Assembly: GCA_036267155.1 (NCBI GenBank)
Contig: DATAWP010000062.1
Span: 1 to 64,000 of the forward strand
Length of the DNA stretch: 64,000 bases
DNA from: PALSA-1353 sp036267155
GTDB taxonomy: Bacteria > Planctomycetota > Phycisphaerae > Tepidisphaerales > Tepidisphaeraceae
Direction: 5' to 3'
Positions 33,427 through 41,757 of the stretch are shown piece by piece (the stretch's first letter is position 1; each line of letters begins with the position of its first letter). A program made the translations under genes and the position numbers. The notes under the pieces were generated by a model. The model saw nothing but the letters and a program-made list of their open reading frames with translations. It ran no database searches and was not told where the DNA came from.

Positions 33427-34356
33427 ATGAAAGTCACTGTTCTATTCGGCGGACCCAGCGCGGAGCGCGACATCAGCCTGTTGAGCGGCCGAGCCGTTAT
33501 CGACGGGCTTAGGTCCGTCGGACACGATGTCTTCGCCAGCGATATTTCACCTTCCGATCTGTCGGCCCTGGATCATCCCGCTGATGTGATCTTCCCTGTC
33601 TTGCACGGGTCCTTTGGTGAAAGCGGCGAATTGCAGGAAATCCTTGAAGATCGCGGCTTTCCGTTCGTCGGCAGTTCCGCCAAGGCCTCGCGCCTCGGCA
33701 TGAACAAGGTGCAAACGAAAAAGGTGTGGGAACAGGCCGGCCTCCCGACGCCGCCCTACCGCGTTATCCGCCGAGGCGAAACGATCGGCCCCATGCCCGG
33801 CTCCTGTGTTGTCAAAGCGATCGACAGCGGCAGCAGCATCGACGTCTATGTCTGCAAAGCCCCCGCCGAGATGTCCGCCCAGGCCGCCGGCGCGATCGAG
33901 CAAGTCCTCAGCCGGCACGAAGCCGCTCTCGTGGAAAAATTCATTGATGGCGTCGAGCTGACCGTCGGCCTTTTGGAAGAAAGGCCCCTTGTCCCCATTC
34001 GCATTGTGCCGAATCGGGAATTTTTCGATTACCAGGCGAAATACGAGGCAGACGACACCGAACATCGCTTGGATACCGGCCTTCCCGCCGCCGTCGTCGA
34101 GCAATGCCGTCAACTCGCCGCCAAGGCAAACGCCGTCGTCGGCGCTCGCGATCTGGCTCGGATCGACATCATGCTCGACGCGGCCCATCAGCCCTATCTG
34201 CTGGAAATCAACACCCTGCCCGGCTTCACGCCCAAGAGCCTCCTGCCCGAAGCCGCCAAACACGCCGGCATCGAATTTGGTCCGCTCGTGGACCGCCTGG
34301 TTCGCCGCGCCCATGCCCGAGGAGCCGAATCAAAACCGGTAACGTCCCGCGCCTAA
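33427..34356 (+). CDS. ddl: D-alanine--D-alanine ligase
   Basis: ATP-grasp enzyme making the D-Ala-D-Ala end of the peptidoglycan stem peptide. 309 residues. KVTVLFGGPSAERDISLLSG, FPVLHGSFGESGELQEIL, VEKFIDGVELTVG and LLEINTLPGFTPKSLLPEA are typical. It lies between murB and ftsQ. Confidence 0.96.
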   Translation: MKVTVLFGGPSAERDISLLSGRAVIDGLRSVGHDVFASDISPSDLSALDHPADVIFPVLHGSFGESGELQEILEDRGFPFVGSSAKASRLGMNKVQTKKVWEQAGLPTPPYRVIRRGETIGPMPGSCVVKAIDSGSSIDVYVCKAPAEMSAQAAGAIEQVLSRHEAALVEKFIDGVELTVGLLEERPLVPIRIVPNREFFDYQAKYEADDTEHRLDTGLPAAVVEQCRQLAAKANAVVGARDLARIDIMLDAAHQPYLLEINTLPGFTPKSLLPEAAKHAGIEFGPLVDRLVRRAHARGAESKPVTSRA

Positions 34357-34367
34357 AGCGTCCGATA

Positions 34368-35351
34368 ATGGATATATCGATGTCCAAAGCCAAGCGATCG
34401 GCCTCCGCGCCGAGCCGGAAATCCTCCGCTTCCAGCGAACTCCGTTGGCGCATCGCCCTGCACGCGATGATCTTCATCATCTTCGCGTCGGCGGTGGTCT
34501 GCCTGTTCCGAATCAGCGAAATCTACGTCGATCGCCGACTGACGTTTCCCACCCGGCCGCCCAAAGTTGTCCTGGCCGACCGTCCACAGTGGATGAGCGA
34601 TTTCCTCGCCGAGCAGATCGTGAAATCCATCCAGCCCATCGGCCTGCACTCCGCCTTTGACCGCCAATTGCTGGTGAACACCGAAAAATCCCTGGTGGTG
34701 AGTCCGTGGGTCCGGCACGTCGACGAGGTCCGCCGGGTATACGACCAGAAACCGGGCGACACGGTGGAGATTGTTTGCGACTATCGCGCCCCCGCCGCGC
34801 TGGTCCAATGGGGCCAGTATTACTGGCTCGTCGACGACCATGGCGTCAAGCTGCCCGAGCAGTACACCGCCGACCTTCTCCCCAAAATTGTTCTCGGCGC
34901 CGACGGCAAAGTGAACATCCGCATCATCGACGGGGTTTCGCATGCTCCCTGCGAATCGGGCCGAACCTGGCAAGGCGACGACCTGGCCGGCGGATTGGAA
35001 ATGGCCCGCTTGATTGCCGGGCAGGATTGGGCCAATCAGATTCGCGCCATCGACGTGAGCAACTTCGCCGGCAGGCACGATCCGCGCAACGCGCAAATCG
35101 TTCTCATCACGCAATTCGGCACCCAATTGCGTTGGGGCCGGGTCCCCAGCGCCACAGACGCGTTCGTCGAAGTCTCCGCCGCTCAAAAGCTGGCGGCCAT
35201 CGAAAACATTTACCGCAAAAACAACCGCGTGGATGCCGATCAGCCGTGGATCGACGTGCGTTTCGATCAGGTCACTTGTCCCGGCCCCGCGCAAGGCGGT
35301 CCCGCGCAGGACGCCACCGCGCAAATCGACAATCGGATCGCGGCCCAATAA
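34368..35351 (+). CDS. ftsQ: FtsQ-like cell division protein
   Basis: 327 residues. A short basic cytoplasmic tail, one membrane helix (about 25-47, ALHAMIFIIFASAVVCLF) and a periplasmic part with a POTRA-like strand pattern, then a beta-domain with VEIVCDYRAPAALVQWGQYYWLVDDHGVKL, which matches the FtsQ segment on bias and self-residue. Identification rests mainly on position after murC-murB-ddl, as in dcw clusters, plus topology. The first strands are weakly conserved. ATG 34380 is an alternative start. Confidence 0.75.
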   Translation: MDISMSKAKRSASAPSRKSSASSELRWRIALHAMIFIIFASAVVCLFRISEIYVDRRLTFPTRPPKVVLADRPQWMSDFLAEQIVKSIQPIGLHSAFDRQLLVNTEKSLVVSPWVRHVDEVRRVYDQKPGDTVEIVCDYRAPAALVQWGQYYWLVDDHGVKLPEQYTADLLPKIVLGADGKVNIRIIDGVSHAPCESGRTWQGDDLAGGLEMARLIAGQDWANQIRAIDVSNFAGRHDPRNAQIVLITQFGTQLRWGRVPSATDAFVEVSAAQKLAAIENIYRKNNRVDADQPWIDVRFDQVTCPGPAQGGPAQDATAQIDNRIAAQ

Positions 35352-35397
35352 TCAGCTCAAACCGACCGTTTCCCGGATTCGACAAAGTGAACTGACC

Positions 35398-35580
35398 CGC
35401 AAAAACGCGGAGAAATACACAGAGGACGCGGAAGATATTGGGTGCGGCGCTTTCGCATATTGCGTAACGCTTTCGATGCTTACAAAAGCCGCGGGGTGGA
35501 AATCCCGCGGGCTTGGAACGGTATCACCCGCATGAATATGCCCTGACTTGCGATTTTTCTACGAGTTCTCCGCGTCTCCT
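35398..35580. repeat. Inverted-repeat family D (GAGGACGCGGA) around a gene-free gap
   Basis: The left part 35398-35435 reads ACGCGGAGAAATACACAGAG followed by GACGCGGA; the right part 35557-35580 is its near reverse complement (TTCTCCGCGTCTCCT). A related word, ACGCAGAGGCGCAGCGGCGC, occurs at 49649-49675. Between the arms sits a copy of family E. It fills the gap between ftsQ and the convergent ClC gene. Confidence 0.65.
35485..35514. repeat. REP-like palindrome family E, copy 2
   Basis: AAAGCCGCGGGGTGGAAATC then CCGCGGGCTT, an imperfect palindrome related to 16011-16040 and 52344-52374. Confidence 0.75.
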
Positions 35581-35584
35581 CGGT

Positions 35585-36985
35585 TTAACTTTTCCCTTTT
35601 CGCGATCGAAGTTCCTTTTCCTTCAACTCGTCGCGCTCGCGCAACGAATCGTAAATCGGGGGATTTCCCAGCAACTCCGGTACGGCGTAGGCCGTCAGAG
35701 AAGCCGCCATCATGGGCAGAATCAGCGTCCAGCCGCCGGTCATTTCCAGCAGCAAAACCACGCCCGTCAGCGGGGAGCGCACGATCGACGTGAAGCACGC
35801 GGCCATTGCGACGATCGCATAAGCGGCCGGCGCGGTTGGAACGTGCGTCACGTACGCGGTGGCGGAGGCGTACGCGTTGCCGAGCAAAGCGCCCAGTGCA
35901 AGCAGCGGCGCGAAAATCCCGCCGGGAGCGCCGCAGCCGTAGGACGTCATCGTCAAGGCGAACCGGATGAGCAGGAGCATGACCATCAATTGGATGGCCA
36001 CGTGTGTAGAGAGGGCAAATTGTGCCAGGCTTTCCCCGCCGCCGACATCCCGGGGCGCATACCACGCCAGCAGGCCCGCGGCCGCGCCAACGACCGCCCC
36101 TTTGATTCCGCGCGGCCAGCGGTCGGCGCAGTCGAACAGCCGAAGCGCCGCCAACAGCGTCACATTGAACGCCACCCCCAAAAAACCCGCCACGATCCCC
36201 ATGAGCAGATAATTCGGAAGCACGCCCGCCGGCACGTTGCCGAATGACGCCACCGAGAAATCGGTCGCATTGCTGACCACGGCCCGCAACACCACGGTGC
36301 CGGTGATGCAGGCGATCAGGGTCGCGCTGAATACGCGCGCCGAAAATCGATGCAGCAGCTCCTCCATCACAAACAGCGCCGCGGCCAGCGGCGCATTGAA
36401 CGCCACCGCCAGCCCCGCGCCGGCGCCGGCGGCGATCAGCGTCCACGGCTCCGGAATGATCCGCCGCAGCCAGTCCCCCACGATCCTTCCGATCGTTCCG
36501 CCCATCTGCACGGTCGGCCCCTCGCGGCCCAGCGCCAGCCCGCTTCCGATGCTCAACACGCCGCCGATGAATTTCACCGGAAGGATCACCGCTCCCACCG
36601 GCGCCAGATGCGTGCGCAAGGCCGCTTCCACGCGCGGAATTCCGCTGCCAGCGGTTTGTGGCGACAATGTCTGAGTCAACCACACGCTGATATACGCGCC
36701 GGCCGCGCACAGCGCCGTTGGAATCAGCCACCCAATCCAATGCGGAACATGCGCATAGACCATTTGCACCATGTTCGTGCGCGAGTCGTCGAGCCAAACC
36801 AGTGCCAGTCGAAATACCCCGCCCACCAACCCCGCCCCCGCCCCGACAAATGCCGCCACCACCATCAGCGCCAACCATTGCATCGGCTTCTGCGGCAGGC
36901 GGTCGTCATCCGCCGTGATCCCCGGCATCGGTTCCAGCGGCTTGGCGGTGGGAACAGTCGCGATGCTGGGGCTTCCGGTCGACAT
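35585..36985 (-). CDS. ClC-family chloride channel/H+-Cl- antiporter
   Basis: 466 residues, about ten or more membrane helices. Selectivity motifs GSGIP (113-117), GREGP (153-157, with the gating Glu155) and a late GGIFAP are intact. The internal proton glutamate region FNAPLAAALFVMEEL is present, so this should be an antiporter rather than a passive channel. There is no CBS domain. The role could be acid resistance or ion balance. It is convergent with ftsQ. Confidence 0.93.
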   Translation of the reverse strand: MSTGSPSIATVPTAKPLEPMPGITADDDRLPQKPMQWLALMVVAAFVGAGAGLVGGVFRLALVWLDDSRTNMVQMVYAHVPHWIGWLIPTALCAAGAYISVWLTQTLSPQTAGSGIPRVEAALRTHLAPVGAVILPVKFIGGVLSIGSGLALGREGPTVQMGGTIGRIVGDWLRRIIPEPWTLIAAGAGAGLAVAFNAPLAAALFVMEELLHRFSARVFSATLIACITGTVVLRAVVSNATDFSVASFGNVPAGVLPNYLLMGIVAGFLGVAFNVTLLAALRLFDCADRWPRGIKGAVVGAAAGLLAWYAPRDVGGGESLAQFALSTHVAIQLMVMLLLIRFALTMTSYGCGAPGGIFAPLLALGALLGNAYASATAYVTHVPTAPAAYAIVAMAACFTSIVRSPLTGVVLLLEMTGGWTLILPMMAASLTAYAVPELLGNPPIYDSLRERDELKEKELRSRKGKS

Positions 36986-37079
36986 TAATCAATTCTTCGG
37001 CGATTCCGCGGCGGACAATGGTGCGCCACATCCGTCGCCGCATTAGAATCGGATTATACGGTGCGGCCCTTGTGTGGCC

Positions 37080-37715
37080 ATGGGACGTTCGAACCAAATC
37101 ATGCCAACCGCCCCCACTTCCTCCTCTTCGGCATCCGCATGGGCTATCTCCGCGTGGCTGGCGGCGCAACTGGCAGCCTTGGGACTGTGCGCGATGCGAA
37201 TCATGCTCTGGGCGCGCGCCCCACGAGCTGGCGAGCAACTGGCCCTCTATGCCGTCCTCGCCACGCAGATCGCCGCGTCGGCACTGCTGTTCCCTCTGCT
37301 CATGCGGAATCTGTCTTGCGCCGTTTTTGCGATTGTCACCGCTTGGCCCCTCGCCCAACTCGCGGCCTTTCTGGCCGACACGCCCATCCACCAATTGCTG
37401 GCCGCGGAATCCTATGTTTCACTTTGGCTGATCGCTCTGTACCTCTGGTCCATGGTTCTCCAAAACCCCTGGGCGAAGGTCTTCGCCACCGCAATCGCTG
37501 CCATGCTGAGTCTCGGGGGACCCCTGTTATGGTATTTGCGCCTTGAGTTCGGCAACGTTGGCCAGCCGCAACCCCGCGGGTTCGCCGACTTCGGCCCGAT
37601 CGCGGGGGCAATTTCCCTGTCCATCCCTGGCGCTTCCACCGCCGGCGTTTGGGTAATCGTCTTGCTCTTGATATCCGGTGCCTTCGGATTGATGTGGAAA
37701 CGCATTCACCGTTGA
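37080..37715 (+). CDS. Hypothetical membrane protein
   Basis: 211 residues with about six hydrophobic segments (e.g. ISAWLAAQLAALGLCAM, LYAVLATQIAASALLFPLL, VWVIVLLLISGAFGLMW). No conserved motif is recognised. Either ATG 37080 or ATG 37101 could be the start. It is divergent from the ClC gene and ends ahead of mraZ; I infer no function. Confidence 0.55.
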   Translation: MGRSNQIMPTAPTSSSSASAWAISAWLAAQLAALGLCAMRIMLWARAPRAGEQLALYAVLATQIAASALLFPLLMRNLSCAVFAIVTAWPLAQLAAFLADTPIHQLLAAESYVSLWLIALYLWSMVLQNPWAKVFATAIAAMLSLGGPLLWYLRLEFGNVGQPQPRGFADFGPIAGAISLSIPGASTAGVWVIVLLLISGAFGLMWKRIHR

Positions 37716-37807
37716 GTTTTGCGACAGGTTATCCACCGAGTTTTTCGTCCATTCGGTTGTTTCACTCAGAATCTTCACAAATTTTAAAACACGTTTGGTG
37801 ATTGCGC

Positions 37808-37860
37808 TTGCATCAGTGCCAGAAGGTGGTATAAGCCCCCTGTTATTGATAGTTCAATAA
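37808..37860 (+). promoter_or_regulatory. Candidate mraZ promoter and inverted repeat
   Basis: TTGCAT (37808-37813), 16-nt spacer, TATAAG (37830-37835). Just downstream, TTATTGA (37843-37849) and TCAATAA (37854-37860) form a 7-bp inverted repeat with a 4-nt loop, placed where an operator or leader hairpin would lie. MraZ binds GTGGG-like repeats in its own promoter; only weak GTGG words are seen here. Confidence 0.5.
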
Positions 37861-37882
37861 CTGGTCAGTGGATTGAAAACCC

Positions 37883-38401
37883 TTGCGACGAGTACCTTTT
37901 TTCTTCGGCGCGCATCCGTTAACGATCGACCCGAAGAACCGACTTTTGATTCCGTCCCAGATTCGCAAGCGCATTGATGTTGAAGCAGAAGGCAACCGGC
38001 TCTTTGTCACTTTAAGAAACTCAGTTCCCTGGTTTTATCCCAGCGGGTTTTATACGCGGCTCTTGAACCTGCAGGTCGGACCGGATCTGTCGCCCAGCGA
38101 AGAACTTTTGGATTACGAACACTACAAATTGTCCTTAGCCGAGGAACTGGAATGGGACGGCCAAGGCCGCGTCGTCCTTCCCGATGATATGCTGAAAAGC
38201 GCCAACATCGGCAAGGAAGTCACGTTGATCGGATCCAAAGACCACCTGGAACTCTGGAACCGGGCAAAATGGATCGAGCGTAAAGAGATGTTAATCGCCC
38301 AAAGCCCGAAGATTGAGCGATGGGCCCAGGAAAATTTACGGCAACCTGCATCGGCTAACAAAAAAGAGGCAACGCCGCAGCAGGATCAGAAGAACCAATA
38401 G
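37883..38401 (+). CDS. mraZ: Transcriptional regulator MraZ (orphan)
   Basis: 172 residues, TTG start. Two AbrB-like repeats: the first has TIDPKNRLLIPSQIR, the second ELEWDGQGRVVLPDDM, both variants of the MraZ D-x-x-x-R motif. A polar tail (KKEATPQQDQKNQ) follows. MraZ normally heads the dcw cluster and represses it; here no rsmH/mraW, ftsL or ftsI follows. Instead a strongly structured RNA candidate begins right at the stop codon. Confidence 0.88.
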   Translation: MRRVPFFFGAHPLTIDPKNRLLIPSQIRKRIDVEAEGNRLFVTLRNSVPWFYPSGFYTRLLNLQVGPDLSPSEELLDYEHYKLSLAEELEWDGQGRVVLPDDMLKSANIGKEVTLIGSKDHLELWNRAKWIERKEMLIAQSPKIERWAQENLRQPASANKKEATPQQDQKNQ

Positions 38402-38791
38402 CAGCCGGCGGTGAAGGAACACCGCCCACCAAGTCTGAGTCAGGAGCGATCATCCGCGTCGCGGGTATAAACGAACGCTGCGGATGAGCGACGGAGACAT
38501 CTCCTGGGAAGGAATGGTCTCCAACTTAAGGTTGTATCAGGTAAGTCATCGCGACCGTTAGATGAGCGGCCGCCGGCAGGGACGCCGCGCGCTCATCCGG
38601 CAGCCCGCGCAAGGGCATGGATGCCCGTCGTTTGCGCACGGCTGTCACCGGGACCGATGAGGCTATCGGTGTCTTTCGACGACGGCTCGGGTTGTGCGTC
38701 GCCGGGAGATAGATGCCGTCGCCGGTTTGCGTCGGGGATTTCGGACCAGTGGATGATCGGCCCGAAATTCCCGACCAAGCCGGCTTTTTTT
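38402..38791 (+). ncRNA. Candidate structured RNA, ~390 nt, with intrinsic terminator
   Basis: No protein pattern, but dense base pairing: 38407-38413/38420-38426 (7 bp); 38447-38457/38480-38490 (10 of 11 pairs); 38493-38498/38517-38522; 38561-38568/38590-38597; a compound arm 38599-38605/38640-38646 enclosing 38607-38612/38632-38637 and 38613-38618/38621-38626; 38653-38658/38665-38670. It ends in a terminator: 38731-38744/38762-38775 inside 38721-38728/38777-38784, then seven T (38785-38791). AGCCGGC (38403-38409) could also close against GCCGGCT (38779-38785). The + strand is set by the T-run. Not RNase P, tmRNA or SRP RNA by conserved words. It may be a free RNA or a long mraZ 3'UTR. Confidence 0.6.
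38721..38791 (+). terminator. Rho-independent terminator of the candidate RNA
   Basis: A 14-bp stem (38731-38744 with 38762-38775, one G-T) stacked on an 8-bp stem (38721-38728 with 38777-38784), followed immediately by seven T. This is the clearest intrinsic terminator in the window. Confidence 0.8.
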
Positions 38792-38880
38792 AAAAACTTG
38801 GGGTGGAGTCGTCCTAGGAATGGGGCCCTCGCCGAATTCGAGGGGGAATGGACGCCCGGCTTCACCTTTTCTTATTCCGC

Positions 38881-38902
38881 AAGGGGATCACTCCCCTTTT
38901 TT
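38881..38902 (+). terminator. Second + strand intrinsic terminator
   Basis: AGGGGA (38882-38887) and TCCCCT (38892-38897) pair around TCAC, followed by five more T. It stands ~100 nt beyond the first terminator; a CCCTCG/CGAGGG hairpin lies between (near 38827-38845). It probably catches read-through before the convergent hemB. Confidence 0.65.
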
Positions 38903-38974
38903 CCGAAGGAACCTGCGAACAGTTTCCTAACTCGGGCATTTTGCCCCAAAACCGAAAGAATTGCAAGCTCAATT

Positions 38975-39973
38975 CTACGGCGGCAAAAGTTTCTCGGCCA
39001 AATCGGAAAAGTAGGTGATGATCAGATCCGCCCCCGCCCGCTTGATGGCCAAGAGCGATTCAAGCACCGCAGTTTCCCGATCCAACCACCCCTGTCGCGC
39101 CGCCGCCTCCAGCATGGAGTATTCCCCGCTCACCTGATACGCGACGAGAGGAACATTCACCTTCCGCCTGACCGCCGCCAGAATATCCAGATACGGCATC
39201 GCCGGTTTCACCATCACCATGTCGGCCCCCTCTGCGATATCGGTGAGCGCTTCATGAATGGCTTCCCTGCGGCCGCGAGCCGGATCCATCTGATAAGAAC
39301 GCCGATCGCCAAACTGCGGCGCGGAATCCGCCGCATCCCGAAACGGGCCGTAGAACGCGCTGGCGTACTTGACCGAATACGCCAGTATGGCCACATCCAC
39401 AAACCCCGCGAGATCGAGCCCGCGCCGGATCGCGCCGACAGCTCCGTCCATCATTCCGCTCGGCGCCACGATCCCAGCCCCAGCCCGCGCATGATTGATC
39501 GCCTGTTCGACCAGCCGATTGACCGTCGCATCATTGATGACGGTCGATCGGTCTTCCGAAAGAATTCCGCAGTGGCCGTGACTCGTGTATTCGCAGAAAC
39601 AAAGATCGGTGATGCCGACCATCGCACATTTTCTGCCGGCCATCTCGCGCAGCAGCCGGCAGACGACATTGTCGGGGTCCAGTGCCACAGACCCCTGCGG
39701 ATCTTTTTTCGCCCGGTCGATCACGCCAAACGCCAGATAAGCCGCAAACCCCGCCGCCGCGCGCTGCTGAAGCCAATCCCCCGCCACATCCACCGACATC
39801 TGATAAATCCCCGGCATCGACGGAATCTCCCGCCGAACGCCTTTGCCCTCGCAGACAAACACCGGCACGATCAAGTCCCGCCGCCGCACGCGCACCTGAG
39901 CCAGGCTCCCACGGAGTCGCGCCGACATCCGCAGCCGCCGCGGACGATGGATCAATGGGAGATTTTCGACCAT
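38975..39973 (-). CDS. hemB: Delta-aminolevulinic acid dehydratase (porphobilinogen synthase)
   Basis: Condenses two 5-aminolevulinate molecules to porphobilinogen in haem synthesis. 332 residues. C125, C127 and C135 in DLCFCEYTSHGHCGIL form the zinc site, so this is a Zn-type enzyme. Schiff-base lysines are K202 (SVKYASAFYGPFRDA) and K256 (MVKPAMPYLDI). The start at 39973 (MVENLPLIHRPRRLR) matches the family N-terminus, although the frame is open far upstream. Confidence 0.97.
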   Translation of the reverse strand: MVENLPLIHRPRRLRMSARLRGSLAQVRVRRRDLIVPVFVCEGKGVRREIPSMPGIYQMSVDVAGDWLQQRAAAGFAAYLAFGVIDRAKKDPQGSVALDPDNVVCRLLREMAGRKCAMVGITDLCFCEYTSHGHCGILSEDRSTVINDATVNRLVEQAINHARAGAGIVAPSGMMDGAVGAIRRGLDLAGFVDVAILAYSVKYASAFYGPFRDAADSAPQFGDRRSYQMDPARGRREAIHEALTDIAEGADMVMVKPAMPYLDILAAVRRKVNVPLVAYQVSGEYSMLEAAARQGWLDRETAVLESLLAIKRAGADLIITYFSDLAEKLLPP

Positions 39974-40027
39974 CTGACGCCATTTTAGTCCATCACGATG
40001 TAAACTACGAATTCGGACAGGGTCAAA

Positions 40028-40429
40028 ATGACGCAAATCGGCTACAAGTCCCCCGAGCCGCATCGTGTGGTGAAAAACGCGGACTCGAGGAGAGTGGCGG
40101 CAAAAACCATAATGTGGGTCGCTTTTCTGTTCTTCGCAGGATGCGTCGTGTTCATCCAGCCGCTTGCGGCCGAAGGCACCATGGCGCCGCTGTATGCGTT
40201 TGATGCGATTCTGTTTGCGGTATCCGCCGCGCTTCTGCGAGGCCTCACGCGGCGCTCGATCGCCCTGTTGGCCTGCATCTTCGTCACATATTTTACGATT
40301 AAGGATCACCGCGAGGGAGTCGTCCTTCAAGCGGAGGTGCAGCGTGTGCGGAATTTGGCGACTCAACGCCACAATGCCACGCCGGCAATTGCCGGCGGTG
40401 GGAATGCCGGGCAAGCGCCGGGACGGTAA
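40028..40429 (+). CDS. Small hypothetical membrane protein
   Basis: 133 residues with a basic N-terminus and three hydrophobic segments (IMWVAFLFFAGCVVFIQPLA, APLYAFDAILFAVSAALL and SIALLACIFVTYFTI), then a polar Gly/Ala-rich tail. It is divergent from hemB, with 54 nt between starts. No family recognised. The following 287 nt (40430-40716) hold no gene I can support. Confidence 0.5.
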   Translation: MTQIGYKSPEPHRVVKNADSRRVAAKTIMWVAFLFFAGCVVFIQPLAAEGTMAPLYAFDAILFAVSAALLRGLTRRSIALLACIFVTYFTIKDHREGVVLQAEVQRVRNLATQRHNATPAIAGGGNAGQAPGR

Positions 40430-40716
40430 TATACAGACAATGAAATCCCGACGCAGCTAATTATCTACAAAAGGATACATAAGGGTTCCGATTTGTTCAT
40501 CACCCCATACTGCAATGCGAATCCGGCGCAGCGGTCGTTTCTCTCCCTGCTTCTTCTCCCTGCTTCTGAGTTGCCCGCCGTCGAGTCAATAGCTTGGCGA
40601 TTCCCGGCCGCTGGGGCTGTTCAATCTATTTTTGGTCGGTTCCCCTGAAAATTGCACGCCAAAATATTCCGGCCGTAGGTTTGCGGCCTGCCAAGATGCA
40701 ATTACAATCCCACCCC

Positions 40717-41748
40717 ATGCGAATGTGGCTGATTGTATGCGCGCTTTGTTGCCTCCTGGCCAACACGGCAAGAGGAGCTGAAGATAAAACCTGGCAGCTT
40801 CGTGACGGACATTGGCGGGAGATGGCCTCCCGTCCCCACGCACTTGGGCCGGCCGTGCCCGATCCGGTGCTCGACTATGTCGATCGGCTCGTTGCCCAAC
40901 ACGATTATCACAACGCCAAAAAAGTCCTCATTAAGTGGGTGAAAACGCACAACAAGAATTCGCCGAACAGGGATCGGGCCATCTTCATCTTCTCCAATAT
41001 TTTTTATCAGGATGATGACCGATTCAAATCGTTTTTCTATTGCGATGAGCTGATGGATGAATATCCCGAAAGCAAGCTGTTTCAGGCGGCGTTGCAGAGA
41101 CAGTTCGACATCGCTCAGGCGTATATGGATGGATACAAGGACAAGCTTCTGGGCATGCGCATTGTGGATGAAGGGGCGGAATCCGTGCAAATGATGTGGC
41201 GCATTCAGCAGAGGGCTCCCGGCTCGCCGCTGGCGCAACAGGCGATGCTCAGCACCGCGGATTATTACTTCAACGACCGCGATTACGACCTGGCCGAGGA
41301 CTGCTACAACACCTACGTGAAAAACTATCCGAACAGCGACGACGTTCCGCGGGTCATGCTACGGGCGGCTTTTTCTTCCTTGGCGCAATTTCGCGGAACC
41401 AAGTTCGACGCCAGCAGTCTGATCGATGCGCGGGCCCAGCTCATGCAGATTCAGCGCGAATATCCGCAGCTTGCGGCGGATGAGAACGTGCAGACCGTGC
41501 TGGATCAGATCGACAGCGCCTTCTGCCGGAAGATGCTGGACACGGGCGATTTTTACGAGCGAACGCACGAGCCGCGCGGCGCGGCGTATGAGTATCGCTT
41601 TCTGGCGCAGACCTATCCGGCATCGCCGGAAGCGGCCGAGGCGCGGCGACATCTCGCCGACATGCCGGCGCTGATCCTGGCCGACGCCCCCCCGCCACCC
41701 GCCGGCGGTTATGCCCCGGCCACCGAGCCCAGCGCCAGTGCTCAGTAA
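40717..41748 (+). CDS. BamD/YbgF-like tetratricopeptide secreted protein
   Basis: 343 residues with a signal peptide (MRMWLIVCALCCLLANTARGA). It is built of TPR-like helical pairs: VLDYVDRLVAQHDYHNAKKV, SNIFYQDDDRFKSFFYCDEL, STADYYFNDRDYDLAEDCYN and RKMLDTGDFYERTHEPRGAA. The last resembles the BamD C-terminal repeat with P-S-P/P-A-S-P-E spacing (TYPASPEAAEA). There is no lipobox cysteine, unlike BamD. It precedes the FtsH-like stalk gene, lptE and ftsH on the same strand, which fits a role in envelope assembly. Confidence 0.7.
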   Translation: MRMWLIVCALCCLLANTARGAEDKTWQLRDGHWREMASRPHALGPAVPDPVLDYVDRLVAQHDYHNAKKVLIKWVKTHNKNSPNRDRAIFIFSNIFYQDDDRFKSFFYCDELMDEYPESKLFQAALQRQFDIAQAYMDGYKDKLLGMRIVDEGAESVQMMWRIQQRAPGSPLAQQAMLSTADYYFNDRDYDLAEDCYNTYVKNYPNSDDVPRVMLRAAFSSLAQFRGTKFDASSLIDARAQLMQIQREYPQLAADENVQTVLDQIDSAFCRKMLDTGDFYERTHEPRGAAYEYRFLAQTYPASPEAAEARRHLADMPALILADAPPPPAGGYAPATEPSASAQ

Positions 41749-41757
41749 AGATCAATC

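Noticed and set aside
37727..37735. Single DnaA-box-like TTATCCACC
   Set aside because: One imperfect copy only, far from the base-composition switch; not enough to call an origin.
38402..38791. RNase P RNA, tmRNA or SRP RNA as identity of the structured region
   Set aside because: The conserved words AGGAAAGUC and ACAGAA (RNase P), the UUCGACGGG start and CCA-type end (tmRNA) and GGAAGCAGCC (SRP) are absent on both strands.
39974..40414. Upstream extension of hemB
   Set aside because: The family N-terminus begins at 39973; the extension is antisense to the gene at 40028 and has no domain.
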